Source of the DNA: Drosophila miranda
Lineage: Eukaryota > Arthropoda > Insecta > Diptera > Drosophilidae
Assembly (NCBI RefSeq): GCF_003369915.1
Contig: NC_046678.1
Span: forward strand, 1,364,001-1,428,000
DNA: 64,000 nt
Direction: 5' to 3'
The notes under the pieces were generated by a model. That model saw only the letters and a program-made list of their open reading frames with translations, did no database searches and had not been told where the DNA came from. Both the position numbers and the translations under genes were made by a program. Below, in pieces: positions 20,511-35,000 of the stretch. The number at the start of each line of letters is the position of its first letter. Within the stretch, counting starts at the first letter, position 1.

Positions 20511-21624
20511 TATAAACAGCGGGTCGTACCTCTGGGAAAGTGATTAGAACGTAAACTCTATTTAGCACAATTAAATAAATGAAAATGCACAATAAAAAAT
20601 AGTAATTATATATTAGGGTTATCAAATATGTAAGAAACACCGAAACAGATTATTATCACATATAAACCACATTTTAATGGGCCATTCTTTTGATGTTAAG
20701 ATAATCGCAATAGTATGTTTAAATACTTGATAGCTATTCATTTTTCCGACGCTTCTGAATTGTTGGTTACCAGATCGCTTCTGCTCTGGTGCGAGTATAT
20801 TGCAACGTTTTTTTATGTATCGGACCCACTGTGCACCGATTGTGCTCGCTTTGCAGCAAGAAATTTTCTAGATGAACTACGAGAATGTATGTATTTTTAT
20901 GTATGTATATGTGAGTTTTAAATTTAAATTTTGTGAAAAGTTCTTCGTGAGAACGTTGATTATATACTAAATAGACAAAATGTGGACAGTGTGGAAGCTA
21001 TCTTTGATGTGCACTCATATTCTTGAAATCGAACGGCGTATATTCTCGCTCATTCGAGGTCATTATTTTAGTCAGGACGGCATTTATTTTATTATCATCT
21101 TACAATAGTTCGATTGTACTGCCTTGTACAAAATTTAAATTATTTGCTCCGCAGCAATATCTGGTATTTAATAAGTATACAATGAAATATCAATTCAATT
21201 ATTTTGGAGCACAAAAGAAATTATATATACATTTGTATTAATAAATTTACATGCAAGAATACATATGAATGTGTGAACATATGTACATATGTGCTTATAG
21301 GAAGTGAATAATTGTTAATTGTGTAACGGGCACGTTAAAGTGAACATCAAATGAGTTTTATTCTGATTAAAACAACTCACTTGTGATACAGATGCATTTA
21401 CATTCATATGAAAATATGTATGGGAATGTGTTTACATGTTATGAGCTCGAGATAAAAGTAGAAATACATTTTAGCACCTGTTGCATGTGGATCGGATCGG
21501 CGTTTTTTATTATTAAAATCGCCATTCAGAAAAAGGTTGTGTGCGATTCCCCTTTCTTCTAATTATAGTTTAATACTTTCAGATATCTCATTGAGTACGG
21601 AATTTACAGAATTAAAAACAAGAA
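20511..21624. other. Spacer upstream of the CG1674-like gene
   Basis: It holds the Arl4 3' end and the upstream region of the next gene. GC-richer patches near 20740-20900 and 21480-21560 may be promoter or non-coding 5' exon sequence. The donor-like GAACTACGAGAATGTATG near 20870 is too weak to call. No coding exon is supported. Confidence 0.35.
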
Positions 21625-24600
21625 ATGGATTCAAATTCTGAAGTTGTGGTACGTAATTATTGTGTCATTTTTATATTTCTGTACATAAAATGAAGTTTTA
21701 AAGCCCTGTAGAAAAATCAGTTATAGAAAACAAGCGACAAAGCCATAACCATACTTGTGACATGTTCATGCATACATAAGCATTCTTAGATCTACTACTA
21801 TCTCTTAGATCAACAGAGCCTTCAGATCTCTTGCCTCTCTTCTACAAATTTGCGGAAACATTTTATTATTTTAATTTTTTGTACCACAACAGCCACAGAC
21901 TGAAGTTGTAGTGACGGATTTGGCTGCCGAAGAGTACGACGAACTACTCGAAACATCTGTAGAACCTAGCCAAAGTGTTAATAATTCAATTGATGAAAGT
22001 GTACTCGTTATTGCGAAAGAATCTGATCAAGACGTTAAGCCATCGGACGAAACACCTACGACTACTATTGCTATAGTAGATTCGATTGTGGTAACGGATA
22101 CGGAAACTCCTGTTTCGGAAACAGCGGTTACGGAAAACCCGGTAACGGGAAAACTGGCAGCGGAAAAACCGGCAACGGTAAAGCCAACTATAGAAGTGGT
22201 GGTTGAAAATTTAACTACTGCTGAAATAGATGCAAGCAGTGTGGCAAATCCTCAAGATGTTCCTATAGACGAAACATCCAATAATGCCGGCGAATCGGAA
22301 ATGGAAGCAGAACCTCAAGTTTCTGCCAAATCGCAAGTAAACGAAGTAGAAGAAGCTAAATATGAGGAAGAAACGGAGTCAGAAGATGGGACAGAATCTG
22401 TGACAGAAGAAGTATTTTGTTACGCTTTATATTCAAATTATCTGATTAAGCGCTTCCAAGCTTTTCGAATGCAGTAAAGCTATCTGATCTATTTAATAGA
22501 TCTTCAAACTAAACATGCAAACTATAAGTTGATGGAAATACGTGCATAGCAGTGAACTATTTTTCTATCTGCAGCTATTTAATGCTGAAAACATCAAAGA
22601 AAACTAGGCCTTGATTTTTAAAATTTTTCAGCCGATATCATTAAGTCTCAATACATTACTTACATACATATGAGCTCACCGCATAACAAAAAAAAAATGT
22701 TTAATAAGAATATTTAATAAAACTAAAGTGAAATGAAAACTAATGAAACTGAAGTAGATTGCTAATACTAATTTAGAATACGTATATAATTAAATATCTG
22801 CGAAAACTAATAAAATAAAATCAAATATTAAAAGCAACTTCCATAATAGTAATATGACAGTGACTAACAATCCCGTTTGATTCGATTGCTAAAACATTGT
22901 TCAAACACGTTTTTAACAGGATATCGTCGAAACTGCTATCGATTTTCCGGAGAAATCTGAAGTACCGTCTGAAGTAATTGAAAGCCAAACTAAAAAGGTA
23001 ACTGAGTAGTCTAGGTTTAAGTTTGATTAAATGTGAATACATATAAATTTATGTAAATATATATATACATATACATAAATACATATGAAAATGTATGTGT
23101 TCATTTATGTACTTTTTTATTTTTACATTAGGGCACTGATTCAAAGGAAAAATTGAATGAATCGTCTGATCCATCGCCTCAGACAGCTAACGAAGTTGCA
23201 GATGTGAGATTATTAAAAGATCAAGTAAGCTTTTGGTTAATTTTGGTTCGTGGTTATATACCAACAACAAGCCCCTTTTTGCATATGTATGTATTTGTTC
23301 GCATGAACTGGTTTGCAATAGGAAAACTATTCAATAAGGTAATTTTGTGTACTAAATACAAGCAGTCTTAAGACTAATTCAAAATTGGTACTAAATTTAT
23401 ATACAAAAATTAGAAAGCAAGTAAAGTAGCAGTAGCAAAATACTGATTAAAAATGGTTTCAGAGTGTTGGAATGTGCGATTACATTAATTAGCCATTACA
23501 CTTTTTATAAACCAATTTATTTTTTTATCTCTGCAGAAAAACTTTAACAATCAAATTCAGGACATTATATCTGATATAGATATCAATATAAAAACTCAAG
23601 AGAAAATTACCCAGCTTAAGGAGCAAGAGCTGAAGCTAATTCAGAAACAGAACGAATTGACTAACCAAATTCAGCAGCAGCAAATTCTGGCTCAACAGCT
23701 GACTGCCCAAAATCAACTTAAACAAAAACAGTGGGAACAACAGCAAGTTGAGAAACAAGAGTTCTTGAGTTCACAAAGAAACCAGCGAGATGGACCTTCC
23801 TCAACACAATCTCATTTGTATACCGCCTACAGTCAAGGTGATGATTTACATAATACAAAAGTAAGTACAAAAAGAAATTCCGGTAGCTCATATGACATAA
23901 GTTAGAAACTATTTCCGAACACGAATAATATAGTAAGTCCAATCGAAGCTATGGGACATATTCCATATTAGTAGATAGTGGCTAAATATTTTGGTACCCT
24001 TTTAGATAGATTATTCGTAATCGAAGCTGCAGGATAAAGCAATCCGAGTTGAATAAAGTAAAACAGGAAGCTATTGCCTGTAGAGTTGGAAAGTTACAAA
24101 ATTCTCAAAATAAATAAAAATAATAACTAACAAGTTGAATTATTTGTATGAGAATAGGCTAAGGATTCGTAGTTTACTATTCGGGATCTGTTACATCTAT
24201 TGTTTAATATGTACATGTATACATATTAATGGAACATAATTCTAATTAATACGCAAATAAAGACAAGATACAATTCTGTTACTGATTGTGCTCCGCAAAA
24301 ATGATGAAAAGCGAATTGCAACCGCAATTGAATATCCGAACACGTGAATGGCAAATAACATTGATTTCCACTACTGTATATGCCGAGCACTCAAAATGAG
24401 AGAATTTACCTTATGTATACGTCTGTGCATGTGTTTGCCTGAAATCATATAGAATTTAAATTAATGTACGTTTCGTTCCAACATTTAAAAAGTCATCTAT
24501 AATTAGCCTTCAAGAGAGCTTTGTATGCGTCCATGTGTATACACACATTTTTACATACCTACATATACATATATGTTCATATGTATGCATGTATCTTCAA

Positions 24601-27600
24601 CGACTAGTGTCTTTTTTAGAATTTTATTTGTGCCGCCCGCTAGTATCGAATAAAAATGGTCATAATGCAATAGGTTAACGTTCGAAGTATTTATTAATGC
24701 GCAAAAGCCACCACTTAATTTGTTTAAAATGAATTGCATAGTAGAGAGAAAACGCGGGTTTCGGCCCAGTGATCTATACGATCAAAGTAAAAGAAAAGTT
24801 TTATTAGAGTTAAGCACGAAGCTGTGGCAAAGAAAAAATGTATGTATCATCCGGGTCGAATAGCTAAAAAGCAGACAGCAATGATAAGCTTTGTAATTAT
24901 TTTCCGGTGCTCAAGCATTTTATTTATATATTCAGTACACACAACTGGCTTGCATAAAACAATCAACAATCATATCAAGCTTAGTTAGAACAATTTCTCC
25001 TATGTGTTGTAATTAAAATAGGAAACAACGAATTTATCGAAGTCAGTTGATTTGCGAAAAATATTCACACCTGCGACCGATGCTATTGAAATATTGCCAA
25101 AAAATCGTAAGTAAACAAAAAAACAAACAGAAAAGGTGATACGTAAGCCTCGTACAACTTACAAGCAATATATGTAACACATATCTACTACCATACCTAC
25201 GTGGGGCTACCCGTTATCACTACATGAAATGTTTTCGCTTTGGTCAATTGCCATTGGACTAATCTCAGCTGAAATTACCAGCTTCCACTCACGTCTTACA
25301 TTGTTCGCTTACGCAATTTCTAAACTAAAAACATATCACTAATTACGTATCGCCTTTTAAAAGTAACTTTATCAAATGTATACCGTCTAATTTTCAATTC
25401 TGTGCTACTTAAACTGATTTTTAATTTGTTTAAAATAGGAAAGCTATATGCATCATCCGCATTTTATTCTCCAAACCTACATCCTACTGTGGAAGACCAG
25501 GTTGAGCTAGCACGAAGAATATCCCATTCGTTGAGTGATATCAGTAACCAAACGTCTAAGGGTCAAACAATGTATGTCAATCGCAAGAAACGCTCTGTAA
25601 AATGGGTTCATGAAGGTAGTGATAAAGGTAATAGTCACTTCGATGCATGCAAAAGTCACCATACTTAACCGATATGCGTGTTTTACTACCCTGAGAGGGA
25701 ATCAAATAAAGACTTACACCAGATCTACTTAAATAACTAGTTAAAAGAGGGACCAACTGCGCTAAATATTCTAAGATTAATAGAAATTTGTATCAGTTCT
25801 CCGTATACATTCTAAGAATATTTTCCAAATACATGCCTTGAAAGTTTACCAACGAATCTACAGGAAAAATTAAGACGCCGGCCAAGCGAATTTCTTAATA
25901 TATTTATTACTGAATCGGTAGAAATTCAGCCATTCAGGAATGTACAGCTTAACTAAAATTATATTTTAGTGAACTGGCAATTATATTGTGAACTTTAAAA
26001 TTCTTATCATTGTAATCCCAGTGGTTCAAGCTTTAAGCAACTTTAACTGAAATATCGTACTGCAGATGACTATACATAGTATATGCAAACAAGGTGATAA
26101 GAAGATTCGATATTGAGGGACATACATACATACATATGTACATATTGAAGAACAGGCATAAGTACATATGTACAAACTCATATAGACTAGCTACATACAT
26201 ATGAATTTGAAAACATGCTAATGTATAATCATTTGTACAAACAGAGGATGATTGCACAGGTGAAGCTAAGACGTTATACAAAGAAAATACAGATGCAAAT
26301 TCCTTGCTGGAACTAACAAAGCTGGAAAAAATTCCTCTAAAGCTCATAATGAATCCAAGAGGACAAGTTCGCGATTATAACTCACTCAAAGAATCGATTA
26401 ATGTTGAAACTGGACTGTTATCGCCTGACAATTGCGCTGAACTAATAACCGCACTAAAACTTAATCAGGGACGAGGTAAAATAACAATTCCTTAGTATAA
26501 TATAAAGTGTATTGGAATCATTATTTAGCAGTTATATTTATGAGGAAATCTTAATATTTACGGGCTGACACATACAACTATTTTTGATTAATTGTTCGAT
26601 ATACGATGTAAGGTATGTACATATGTATACTTGATTATGTGTACATTATGTATGGGCAAGAAATTAAACTTTGAAATTCCATTAAAAAATAAACATGTCT
26701 GAACGCCAAAAAGTTTATACACGTAAATTCTTGATAAATCACTGTCCATCATGGTTTTTTCTTTTTTTTAGTTAGCTATAGCCTGCATATGTATGTATAT
26801 CGAACATTTAACATTTTTGTTGTACACGATATAATTTAAATTTTCGTAAAGGACTTCATGATAATTTTAACTCAAAAGAACAAACAAACCAAATAATGTA
26901 TCGAACCAATACACATTTAACCAATTTAAATTACGTAAGTAACTAAAATATTTTTTCTCCCATGGACTTCATGATTACAATCGCTTACAACCTGCTTCGC
27001 TACTGCCACCGCCGTCTCCGCCGCCGCCTGCTCTACAATTTGCTCAACCATCCAACATACATACATACATATAAACATATGTAGGTGCTGAACTGTTTGC
27101 AAAACGTCGCCGAAAGGCTGATAATTGGGTAGTCGATGAAACAAATGCAGGGACTCAAAGTCATCCATCTGGTATTCCAGATTATCAGCAGTATCAGTCC
27201 AAGCCGGCAACCTCGCCAAACATTTTGCCGGCGTATTCTGATGCGGGAAAACATCGCGTTCAATTAAATATTCACCAAGATCAATTGATAGAAAAGTATT
27301 CTAAGCCTGGACTGCAGGTTGTTAAATCACCTTGGGAAGCCGCATTACAGACAGGTTCAGCGAGCTCTGCCTTTTTGGAGTCCAAACCTAAAAGTCTCTC
27401 GCCTTCGTCCGTACCAAAAACATATTTCCATAGTGGTGGAAGCGATTTTATAGATGCAGCTGAACCAGTATCCTATGAAATACCATTGATAGATAAGCAG
27501 GAATCATATAACAAGGTAATGATGAAGTACCTATTTTAATAATATTGGACGTAAAAAAGTTTTTCGCCTCCAGTCCCTTAAACAAAATGTGAAACATCAA

Positions 27601-29309
27601 TCATCCATTTTGCCCACGAACCCACAAAGAGAATTGGCTTATAAACCAAGTGTTGCCCAGGGCTGGGGCGGCCGAAATGTGGAACTACCAAGAGGTAAGT
27701 TAATCCCTATTGATTAATTAATTAATTACTGGTATTTCAATACTTTACTTTGGTAAGATAAGATGATAATTTTGACCTTATGAAAAAACTGTTCCAGAGT
27801 ATTTTGAATTCAATGAACCGTTATCATCTTGGGAGGGCAATGATCAATACAAAAACGAATACGTCAGTCAAGAGCATGACATTTTTAGGGACAATGTTCA
27901 AATGTGCCATGGGCAAAGGCCGCCCATTGAGTTCGCTGTTGATGTGCAAGCCCGATTGCATCAACTCGAAAAATTTCAAAAATATTTTTTGGAACAGCAA
28001 CGGCTTGAAATAGAAATATTGAAGCGAAGCGACGACTCTCGCTTATTCCGTTTAACCAAATTAAATCGGGAACAGCTCAAGCATGAGAGTCCCAATGGCG
28101 TAAGCCTGAATAATGAAGATGTAGTCCAAGCAGGTCACAGTACCGATGATGATGAAATAAACGAAAACTTAAATGTGCGAGATCTTATATACTCGTTCGA
28201 ACAGCAGTGCTTAGGTGAATACAAAGTATCTGTAAAGCCCAGAAGTCAAAATGGTTCTACATATCTATCAAATGAAACGACCGATGCTGACAATGAAAAT
28301 GGAGGCAAGACTTTTAGATCCCGGAAAATCCCATGTTTTTCATTTTTAATATATTTCATATTGTTATTTGTTCACTCCAGTCTAGAGAACACAAATATTT
28401 CCATTATTTCCTTATCTAACAGATAAGTGTTATTTTGTTATCGTGTGTACTGATTTCGTCTGTCTGAAATGTCTTAATTTGCTTGCATTTTTTTCCCTAA
28501 ACATTTATATTGAATGTAGTAGTAGTAGTTATTTCCTTTCAAATTTTATATATTTCGTATAAATTTAACTAGAAATTCATTTTTTCACAGGCTTATACGT
28601 TCCTAAGGAAATCTCCCTAGCAAGCTATGCACCACCGCCAAAGAACTTTACAGATAAGCAGCCTGCATATCCGGGTCACAATATTTCAAATATAAACACA
28701 TCCCACGAGTATTCCCATCAGCCTCTGCCAAAAGTAAACTATAGTTTAAATGAAACATCGATGGGAACCAGTTGGGGCTTTCCGGTGTCTAAGCCCATAT
28801 CTACTGGTTTTAGCACCATACCTCCAAAGCAACAGTTGTCTACTCCTGCTAGCTACCAGAAAATACCTCAGACCTCTGCGCAGGGAGCGCCGCCGGTCAA
28901 CTTTAACCCATCGCCGTTATCATATGAGAAATTGTCCAAGTTTGAACAGTCAAATTTAAGTTACCCGAATCAAAATCAAAATTACCTAAATGCTCGGCAA
29001 TCATCCCAAGTACGTAATGCTTCGCCTACACCGTTTGGATCCAATCATGCCCGATTTTCCGTGGAACATGCTTCAAGATCTCCTAGTTCAATAGCCTCGA
29101 TATCACCGCAACCTCTTCGATCACCCTGTATATCTACAAGATATGGACAGCCATCTAACAGTACGGTACCGCGGCTAACCTCCTCAAGTCAGGCTCAGAC
29201 CTTTAACAATTGCGCCCGGGGTTGGGTCACGGAACCAGAAAATCAATATACTTATCCAGGACAAAACGTTTTACCAGCACAAGGAAATATGCCGTATTCG
29301 GATTTTTAG
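21625..29309 (+). CDS. CG1674: Synaptopodin-2/CHAP-like muscle actin-associated protein, 12 exons
   Basis: Exons are 21625-21648, 21893-22411, 22920-22997, 23132-23224, 23537-23860, 25022-25106, 25439-25627, 26245-26475, 27085-27515, 27574-27694, 27798-28304 and 28591-29309; 1106 codons plus stop. Residues 9-181 are acidic with Thr/Glu/Val repeats. Exon 5 encodes a Gln-rich coiled coil. The family core follows: ASSAFYSPNLHPTVEDQVEL, SLSDISN, NRKKRSVKWVHEG, LLELTKLEKIPLKLIMNPRG, then GAELFAKRRRKADNWVV and SPWEAALQTGSASSAFLE. These are the conserved blocks of synaptopodin-2/SYNPO2L proteins at Z-discs and actin bundles. The C-terminal exon is Pro/Ser/Tyr-rich. No N-terminal PDZ domain is seen. 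The last intron begins with GC. Alternative promoters or start exons are likely in a gene of this kind. Confidence 0.85.
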
Positions 29310-29889
29310 ACGTGTATAACCAACTGAAGTATGCTTCTCGACCAACACCACGATTTACGACATATGTACATACATAGATACGATTTATTCAGTACTATGC
29401 ATATATACATAGATATTTACATATATTCTCTACTTAATATATAAATTGCGTTTGTTTATTTGCGTCTATAAAATAATAATAATAATAAAAATCAGTCGTT
29501 AATTAAAACAAGTCTTTATTATTACATATTTGATAAAAATATCAAATGGGAAAAATTTAGTTTTAAAAGCCTATCTTTGACTAAAGGATAACTTGATGGA
29601 TACTATATACACTATATAAATACTATACGAGTTTTGAGTTAGCAAAAATAGGAAATATCATTGATAGCTGCATAAATACATTTTTTAGAAATAAAACTTA
29701 AAAAACTTTGTCTATTCATTTTTGAGCTAGATTTAATTCGATACTTGAGATTTTTAGTTATGAAACTGCCGTAATGAAGTCAATCCCAATCCTAGTCAGT
29801 ATAGCCAAAGCTTGTTACACCAGCCACAGACAGAAAAGCAGCCATTTTTAATGTCCTTATGATGATATGACCACTTATAATGTATTAAC

Positions 29890-32440
29890 AACCGGTTCGT
29901 ATTCCGGATTGAGAAATGGAGACAGACAGTATTTTTGTATTATTTAGGAAGGCTTTTCTTCCGAGGTTCCGTTCCAAACAAACTGTGAGACTAATTATTT
30001 CTAGTATAATCCGGCATGACAACAATAGTAAGCCTGGAATAGTGAATTATAATCTGCAAGGAATAACGGGGAGGGGACAACGGTATATAGTTTCTAGTCT
30101 AATAGGAATCGTGAAGTTTATGCTCAACAAAGCATTGCTATCTACGTCACCGTTGATAAAGTTGTGCAAAAAAATCACAGCAAGAATTTTTCTAAGCGTA
30201 ATCTACTAGGGTAAGATGGCAATCTCACACTTGAATTCCAGTTAATGCCCCGCAAAGCAAAAAGTATAAAGTTCTTCTGGACTGATTCTAGAAGGTCCTG
30301 ATGTACTTTGTACACAAGAGCCGTATTCTAAAATCATTGTCCTTTGACCACCTATTTAAACACAAACACGTCCATGGCCCTATTACTTACCAAGGAAGAA
30401 ATGTGTTGAAAAAACTTTAGCTTGGCATCTAATATAACACCAAACTCATCAACCAGAGTAATTCTTTCAAGAGAACCACCGCATGGGGTGGTCATTCATG
30501 ACTACTCCAGAGTATGTTAATATCGAAGGAAGGGGCCTAAATGGATGCACTGTGGTACTCCAGAAGTAACCTTCACTGGTGAGGAGATGGAGTTTTTTGA
30601 GAGGATTCGTTGAGACCTGTAAACAAAGGTAACTAGAAATCCATCTCAGGAAGTAAATCCTAAAAGGTCACTCGTGGATTCGGTGGAAATAACATCTGTC
30701 TGTAAATTTCCCTGAGAGCCTTTAAAGATGAAAGAGGTGAACTCTAATAAATTTGGGGTAGTTGATCCCCGCCTTACAAATCCATGCTGATCTGGCGTTA
30801 TAAGTGATTTGTAGGGATGTTGCAGGGGCGGAGTTAAAATGTTCTCAATCATTTTAGGAATAGCGGATTACTTGGAAATGCCCCTATAATTCTTTCCGTC
30901 AGACTTGCTCCTTTCTTGTGAACAAAAATTATAAACGATTCCTTCCAGATCGCTTGCTTTCCCCGATCTGGAAGGAATCGTTTAATCGAATCGACAATAG
31001 TTTAAGCAAGGGTCCACACAGACCCTCGGCGCAGTACTTGAGTATAAAGCCGGGAACTCCGTCAGATCCCTGTGTAAACACCGGCTTAACTCAAGCATAG
31101 TGCATTAATTTGACAGAGGGCTGCAAATGGCATTCGACCTTGGTAAACCGAATGGGTACGGCTGACCAGAATAGCTTTCCTGCGAATAGGTTGCAAAGGG
31201 ATCGGCAATTGCCTGATCATTATTTGCCGACGTATTTTGAAATGAAAGCGAGGAGGGGTGTTTTAGAGCGCTCTAAGCTTACTGTTTACGAAGCTGTAAA
31301 ACTGTTTAGGGTCATAAGAAAAACGAATCCTACATCGAGATAGGTATTTTTATAGCATTGAGCGTTAAAAACGGAGAAATTTTACTGAACCAACTTCTTC
31401 GAATTTTGAATACAGTCTTGATTTAAAGTATTTTAGACTGGATAGAGAAAGCGGGACACAAGAATTACCAAATGTGTCAAGAACATCGTAAAAAATGTGT
31501 ATACCTCTTATGACATCAGTGCACAAGTACAGATTAGACCAATCAAAATCACTAATGAGGTTCTTAAGCTTAGCAAACTCGGCTTTACAAAAGCAGCGGA
31601 CACGACCGATCCAATACAGTTGGTCCTATGTCGAGCGACACCTCGAAAGTAGAATGGTAGACGACTTCAGGTATACTGAGTGGGAGGGCTCGGGTTAGCA
31701 ACACAATGGTCGGATCCGATACAAAGCACAGATCAAGCAATAGACCTAAGTAATTTTTCACATGGTTAACTTGATACTAGTCAAGCAAGCTTTCAACAAA
31801 GTCATGTCGTGACATGGCCATTCGTTTACCGAAGACCAAACAGTACCTTGCAAGTTGAAGTCACCAAGAACTATCATATGATCATTGTCTGATAGCGTGG
31901 AAGACATATTTTTTAAAGCGGACAGGTGCTGCTCATAGATTGAGATATCCGAAGGAGGTAGAATATACGTCCACTGCAATCAGAACACCACCTGCACAGC
32001 GAGATGAACATTTCTAAAAGTTGTGTACCGACCTGACAGCACTTCGGAACTAAGAATGTCCGGTTTTAGCCAGGTCTCGGAATAAACAATAACGTGGCAA
32101 ATGGTATCAAATTGAGTTGGGGAGACGCTGATCTTAAAGCAGGCTTTCTCCCTGGCAAAAGAGCAGTTAAATTTCTCTACTTCTAAGCCGACGGCTTTTA
32201 ATTTGCATTGTATAAAAGCAAATACATCATTAGATGTGAAGTCAGGGGCCAGCCGTGAGATAAAAACTTGCCGCGTTGGTGGGACCCCCACCAATGGTTT
32301 TGGCACCACAGGCCTGGTACCTCTGATGGCACCTCTTTACTGGTGGGATCGGAATAGCTAATGACTTTGCAGGCTCTCCGAGGTGATAAATTCGGATACC
32401 GAATGTGTATCACCAGCAGCTGTCATTGCCCTTGGGGTGG
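29890..32440 (-). mobile_element. Decayed non-LTR retrotransposon (jockey-like), internally deleted
   Basis: Reading the minus strand from 32.4 kb downward: the ORF1 C-terminal domain (FISRLAPDFTSNDVFAFIQC, VEKFNCSFAREKACFKISV), then endonuclease-domain pieces in shifted frames (VYSETWLKPD; YEQHLSALKNMSSTLSDND, VLGDFNLQG), then reverse-transcriptase pieces (WKESFIIFVHKKG near 30.93 kb; QHGFVRRGSTTPNLLEFTSF at about 30.8 kb), and a C-terminal tail (GGSLERITLVDEFGVILDAK near 30.45 kb). Most of the RT palm is missing: the frame jumps from TDVIST to DLLGF. It is full of stops and frameshifts and cannot be active. The family is the same as the fragment at 63.4 kb. Confidence 0.85.
30933..30983. 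repeat. Perfect 20-bp inverted repeat with 11-nt spacer
   Basis: The left arm AAACGATTCCTTCCAGATCG at 30933-30952 is matched exactly by its reverse complement at 30964-30983. The left arm is ordinary LINE RT sequence in the minus frame (DLEGIVYNF / WKESFIIF). Confidence 0.95.
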
Positions 32441-33269
32441 CTGTCAGGAGAAAAGTCACAACGGTGATAGCGGAAATATAGAAAGAGCTAGCTTGAGCTT
32501 GACTAATGACAAATTTTAGCTATTTTCATACCGCACCGTCCTTTGAATATCTCCCTCTCTATCTCTTTCCACCACCGAATTACTATCCGATCTATCGTTC
32601 ACGGGAGGGGTAGGGGTAAAAAATAATAGGCAAAAAAAAAACAGAACAAACATTACATTTTAAAACACAAGCAATAAAAGAAATACTTTTTGTGGGCAAA
32701 AAACAATTTGCGATCTAGAGGGTATTTCAAAGTTGGACAGAAGTTCGAAGCGCACAGAATGATTCAATCATCACAATTTTGCGTTAGTCTTAATTCAGGA
32801 ACAATATACTTTAGGAACAATACAAGACATACATTTCACATACATGCATATGTATATGTAGTCTTTTTTCAGAAATATGCGAATTTATGAAGATAATCCA
32901 ATTACAAACCAAAGATTTGGAACACATACTTTTCCTTTATTATATTGCACAGTGGGGCCTTTGGTAATTTCAGCTTGCGAAATAACTTGTAACTTCTGAA
33001 CGAAAATATTTTATGAAATAAAATTTGTAGTAATTTCGTTTATCTCAAAGAAATTCCGGGCAGATAAGCCTAGATATCCATAAGTTCACAACTAAATGCT
33101 GCTTGAATCATTTTATTTCAGATTTTATGATTCTCCCTTTCGCGAAATTTATATATACATATGTACATAAGCTTTAAAATGAACTCTGATAAGCTATTAA
33201 GCTTTTTGTTAAAGTTTTAAATACAAGTCGAGAAGGTTCGATGTAGGTTAGGTACAATTTATTGGTAGA

Positions 33270-33640
33270 CGAAAGCAAAACTGCAACTACAACTACAGCA
33301 AGAACGATAGAACGATTGATAGGATAGCTATGACGATCAGCTCAAGAGTATTGTGGGCTGACGGGGCGAATTACCAGTGCACTATGCAGATAGTCCTAGA
33401 AAAAGGCGAGAGAGGGTAATAGACGGAGAGCGTTAGAGGGGAGCACAAGCGATAGATAGAACGCGAGAGAATAGCTGAGATGCTGTAACTGCAGGTAGGA
33501 AGCAGGTGGGACAGTGAAACGAAAGAACGACCGCTGCCGTTTATGTACAGCGGGCAGTGGAATTAGTGAACAATAATGATGATTATGTTAGGCGGCACCA
33601 CCGGCTATTGAGGACTAAAAATCGGTCTGGGAAACCCGAC
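33270..33640 (+). promoter_or_regulatory. Purine-rich block upstream of dpr7, possible promoter or leader
   Basis: A 370-bp block with GAGAGAGGG, GAGAATAGC and GCGAGAGAAT words stands out in GC and purine content from its AT-rich flanks. Its position is 1.4-1.8 kb upstream of the first dpr7 coding exon. GAGA-type sequence is common at fly promoters. No initiator could be fixed. Confidence 0.25.
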
Positions 33641-35000
33641 AAACTCCATACATATATTTTTGTCATGCAATCAGGAAATCGGTATAAATTCCGCAGAGGC
33701 AGCTGGAATCGGCTGGCGCTTTAAGATTTATTTCAACGAACATACAAAAAATCTGTTTTGTGTAAGTAATTGAAAAAGACTCCAAATATTAGATAGTTTG
33801 AAAAAACGATTTTTCTGTATACCTACATACATGTACATATATAGTCTATGCACCATACCTTTTTTTATTGAATAACGTTACTAGTAAATGAAACTAACGC
33901 AAGAGAAAACAAAAAATTATTCTTGTGTTACATGGTTTACTTTTTATATTAACTGAAAAATGCAGTATGCGCATACAATTAAGTACATTTTTTATCAAGA
34001 AAAAACGGGTACATTTTGAATTAGTTAAAGTGCAAGTCAAAATTTCATGAAGTTTTTATTATTTTTGGAAAAACGTTCTTTTTCTATTACATGCATAGAT
34101 TTATTTATCCAAATATCCTGATTTGGTTAAGGATATGGATCTTACTAAACGTAGCATCTCGAGTAAGCAGCGAAGCCTGTTGAAACATCAGAACTACATA
34201 ATAGAAAATTCTTTCCCCATGCTCGCTTTACTCGTTGCTGCTTAAGCAACAAAAAAATACTCTCGGGGACCTTTTGAATTTAGAATAAAATATCAGATGA
34301 CAACCGATTGCAACTTTATGATTTTATTTTTTAAATAATATACTGGATTCTAGTTTTATTGCCAATTTCATTGTTATACTGTTATACGATGTACCACTGT
34401 AGTTCGCCTGCGCGAATATTCGTAAAAAGGGCGCAGAAGGCCGACCCACCGAGTCCTGACAAAAGCTCACTCACAAGTATTTAATAGAAAAAAATCTTTT
34501 GGGGTTGAAAAATCTCTACTTAAAGCTAAAAATTCTTGTCCGATACAAATCAAATGAGAGCGAATTTTCAGTACAATACCTCAAAATCAAAATTAAGTAA
34601 AACAAAACGATATTTCGGCAGTTTCGACCGTGACCAGTCCGTATCATAAGAATTCAGAAAAACAGTACATTGAAGTGCTAAGCAATAAAATACAATATGT
34701 TGAATGCTACTTTTATCTGAATGTTGTCAGATAAAAAATTCTTACGTATCATCAACCGATATGAATGTATACACATTTATTTATGCACATATGTATGTAT
34801 GCATTTCGCAGTAGAGAAACTTTTACATTTATATGAGTTAGATATTTACCTACATATGTAGGTACATATGTTCCGTACAGATACATAAATATTCATACAT
34901 ATATATGTACATATGTAATGTGAAAATTAGTTTTTTAAGTCCGCGCTTTGATTGAAAAAGTTCTTGATACTTAAGTTGCATATTACGTTTATTTTCAGGC

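Noticed and set aside
29916..30209. A 97-codon plus-strand frame
   Set aside because: It is antisense to the C-terminal tail of the decayed LINE, which reads better on the minus strand.
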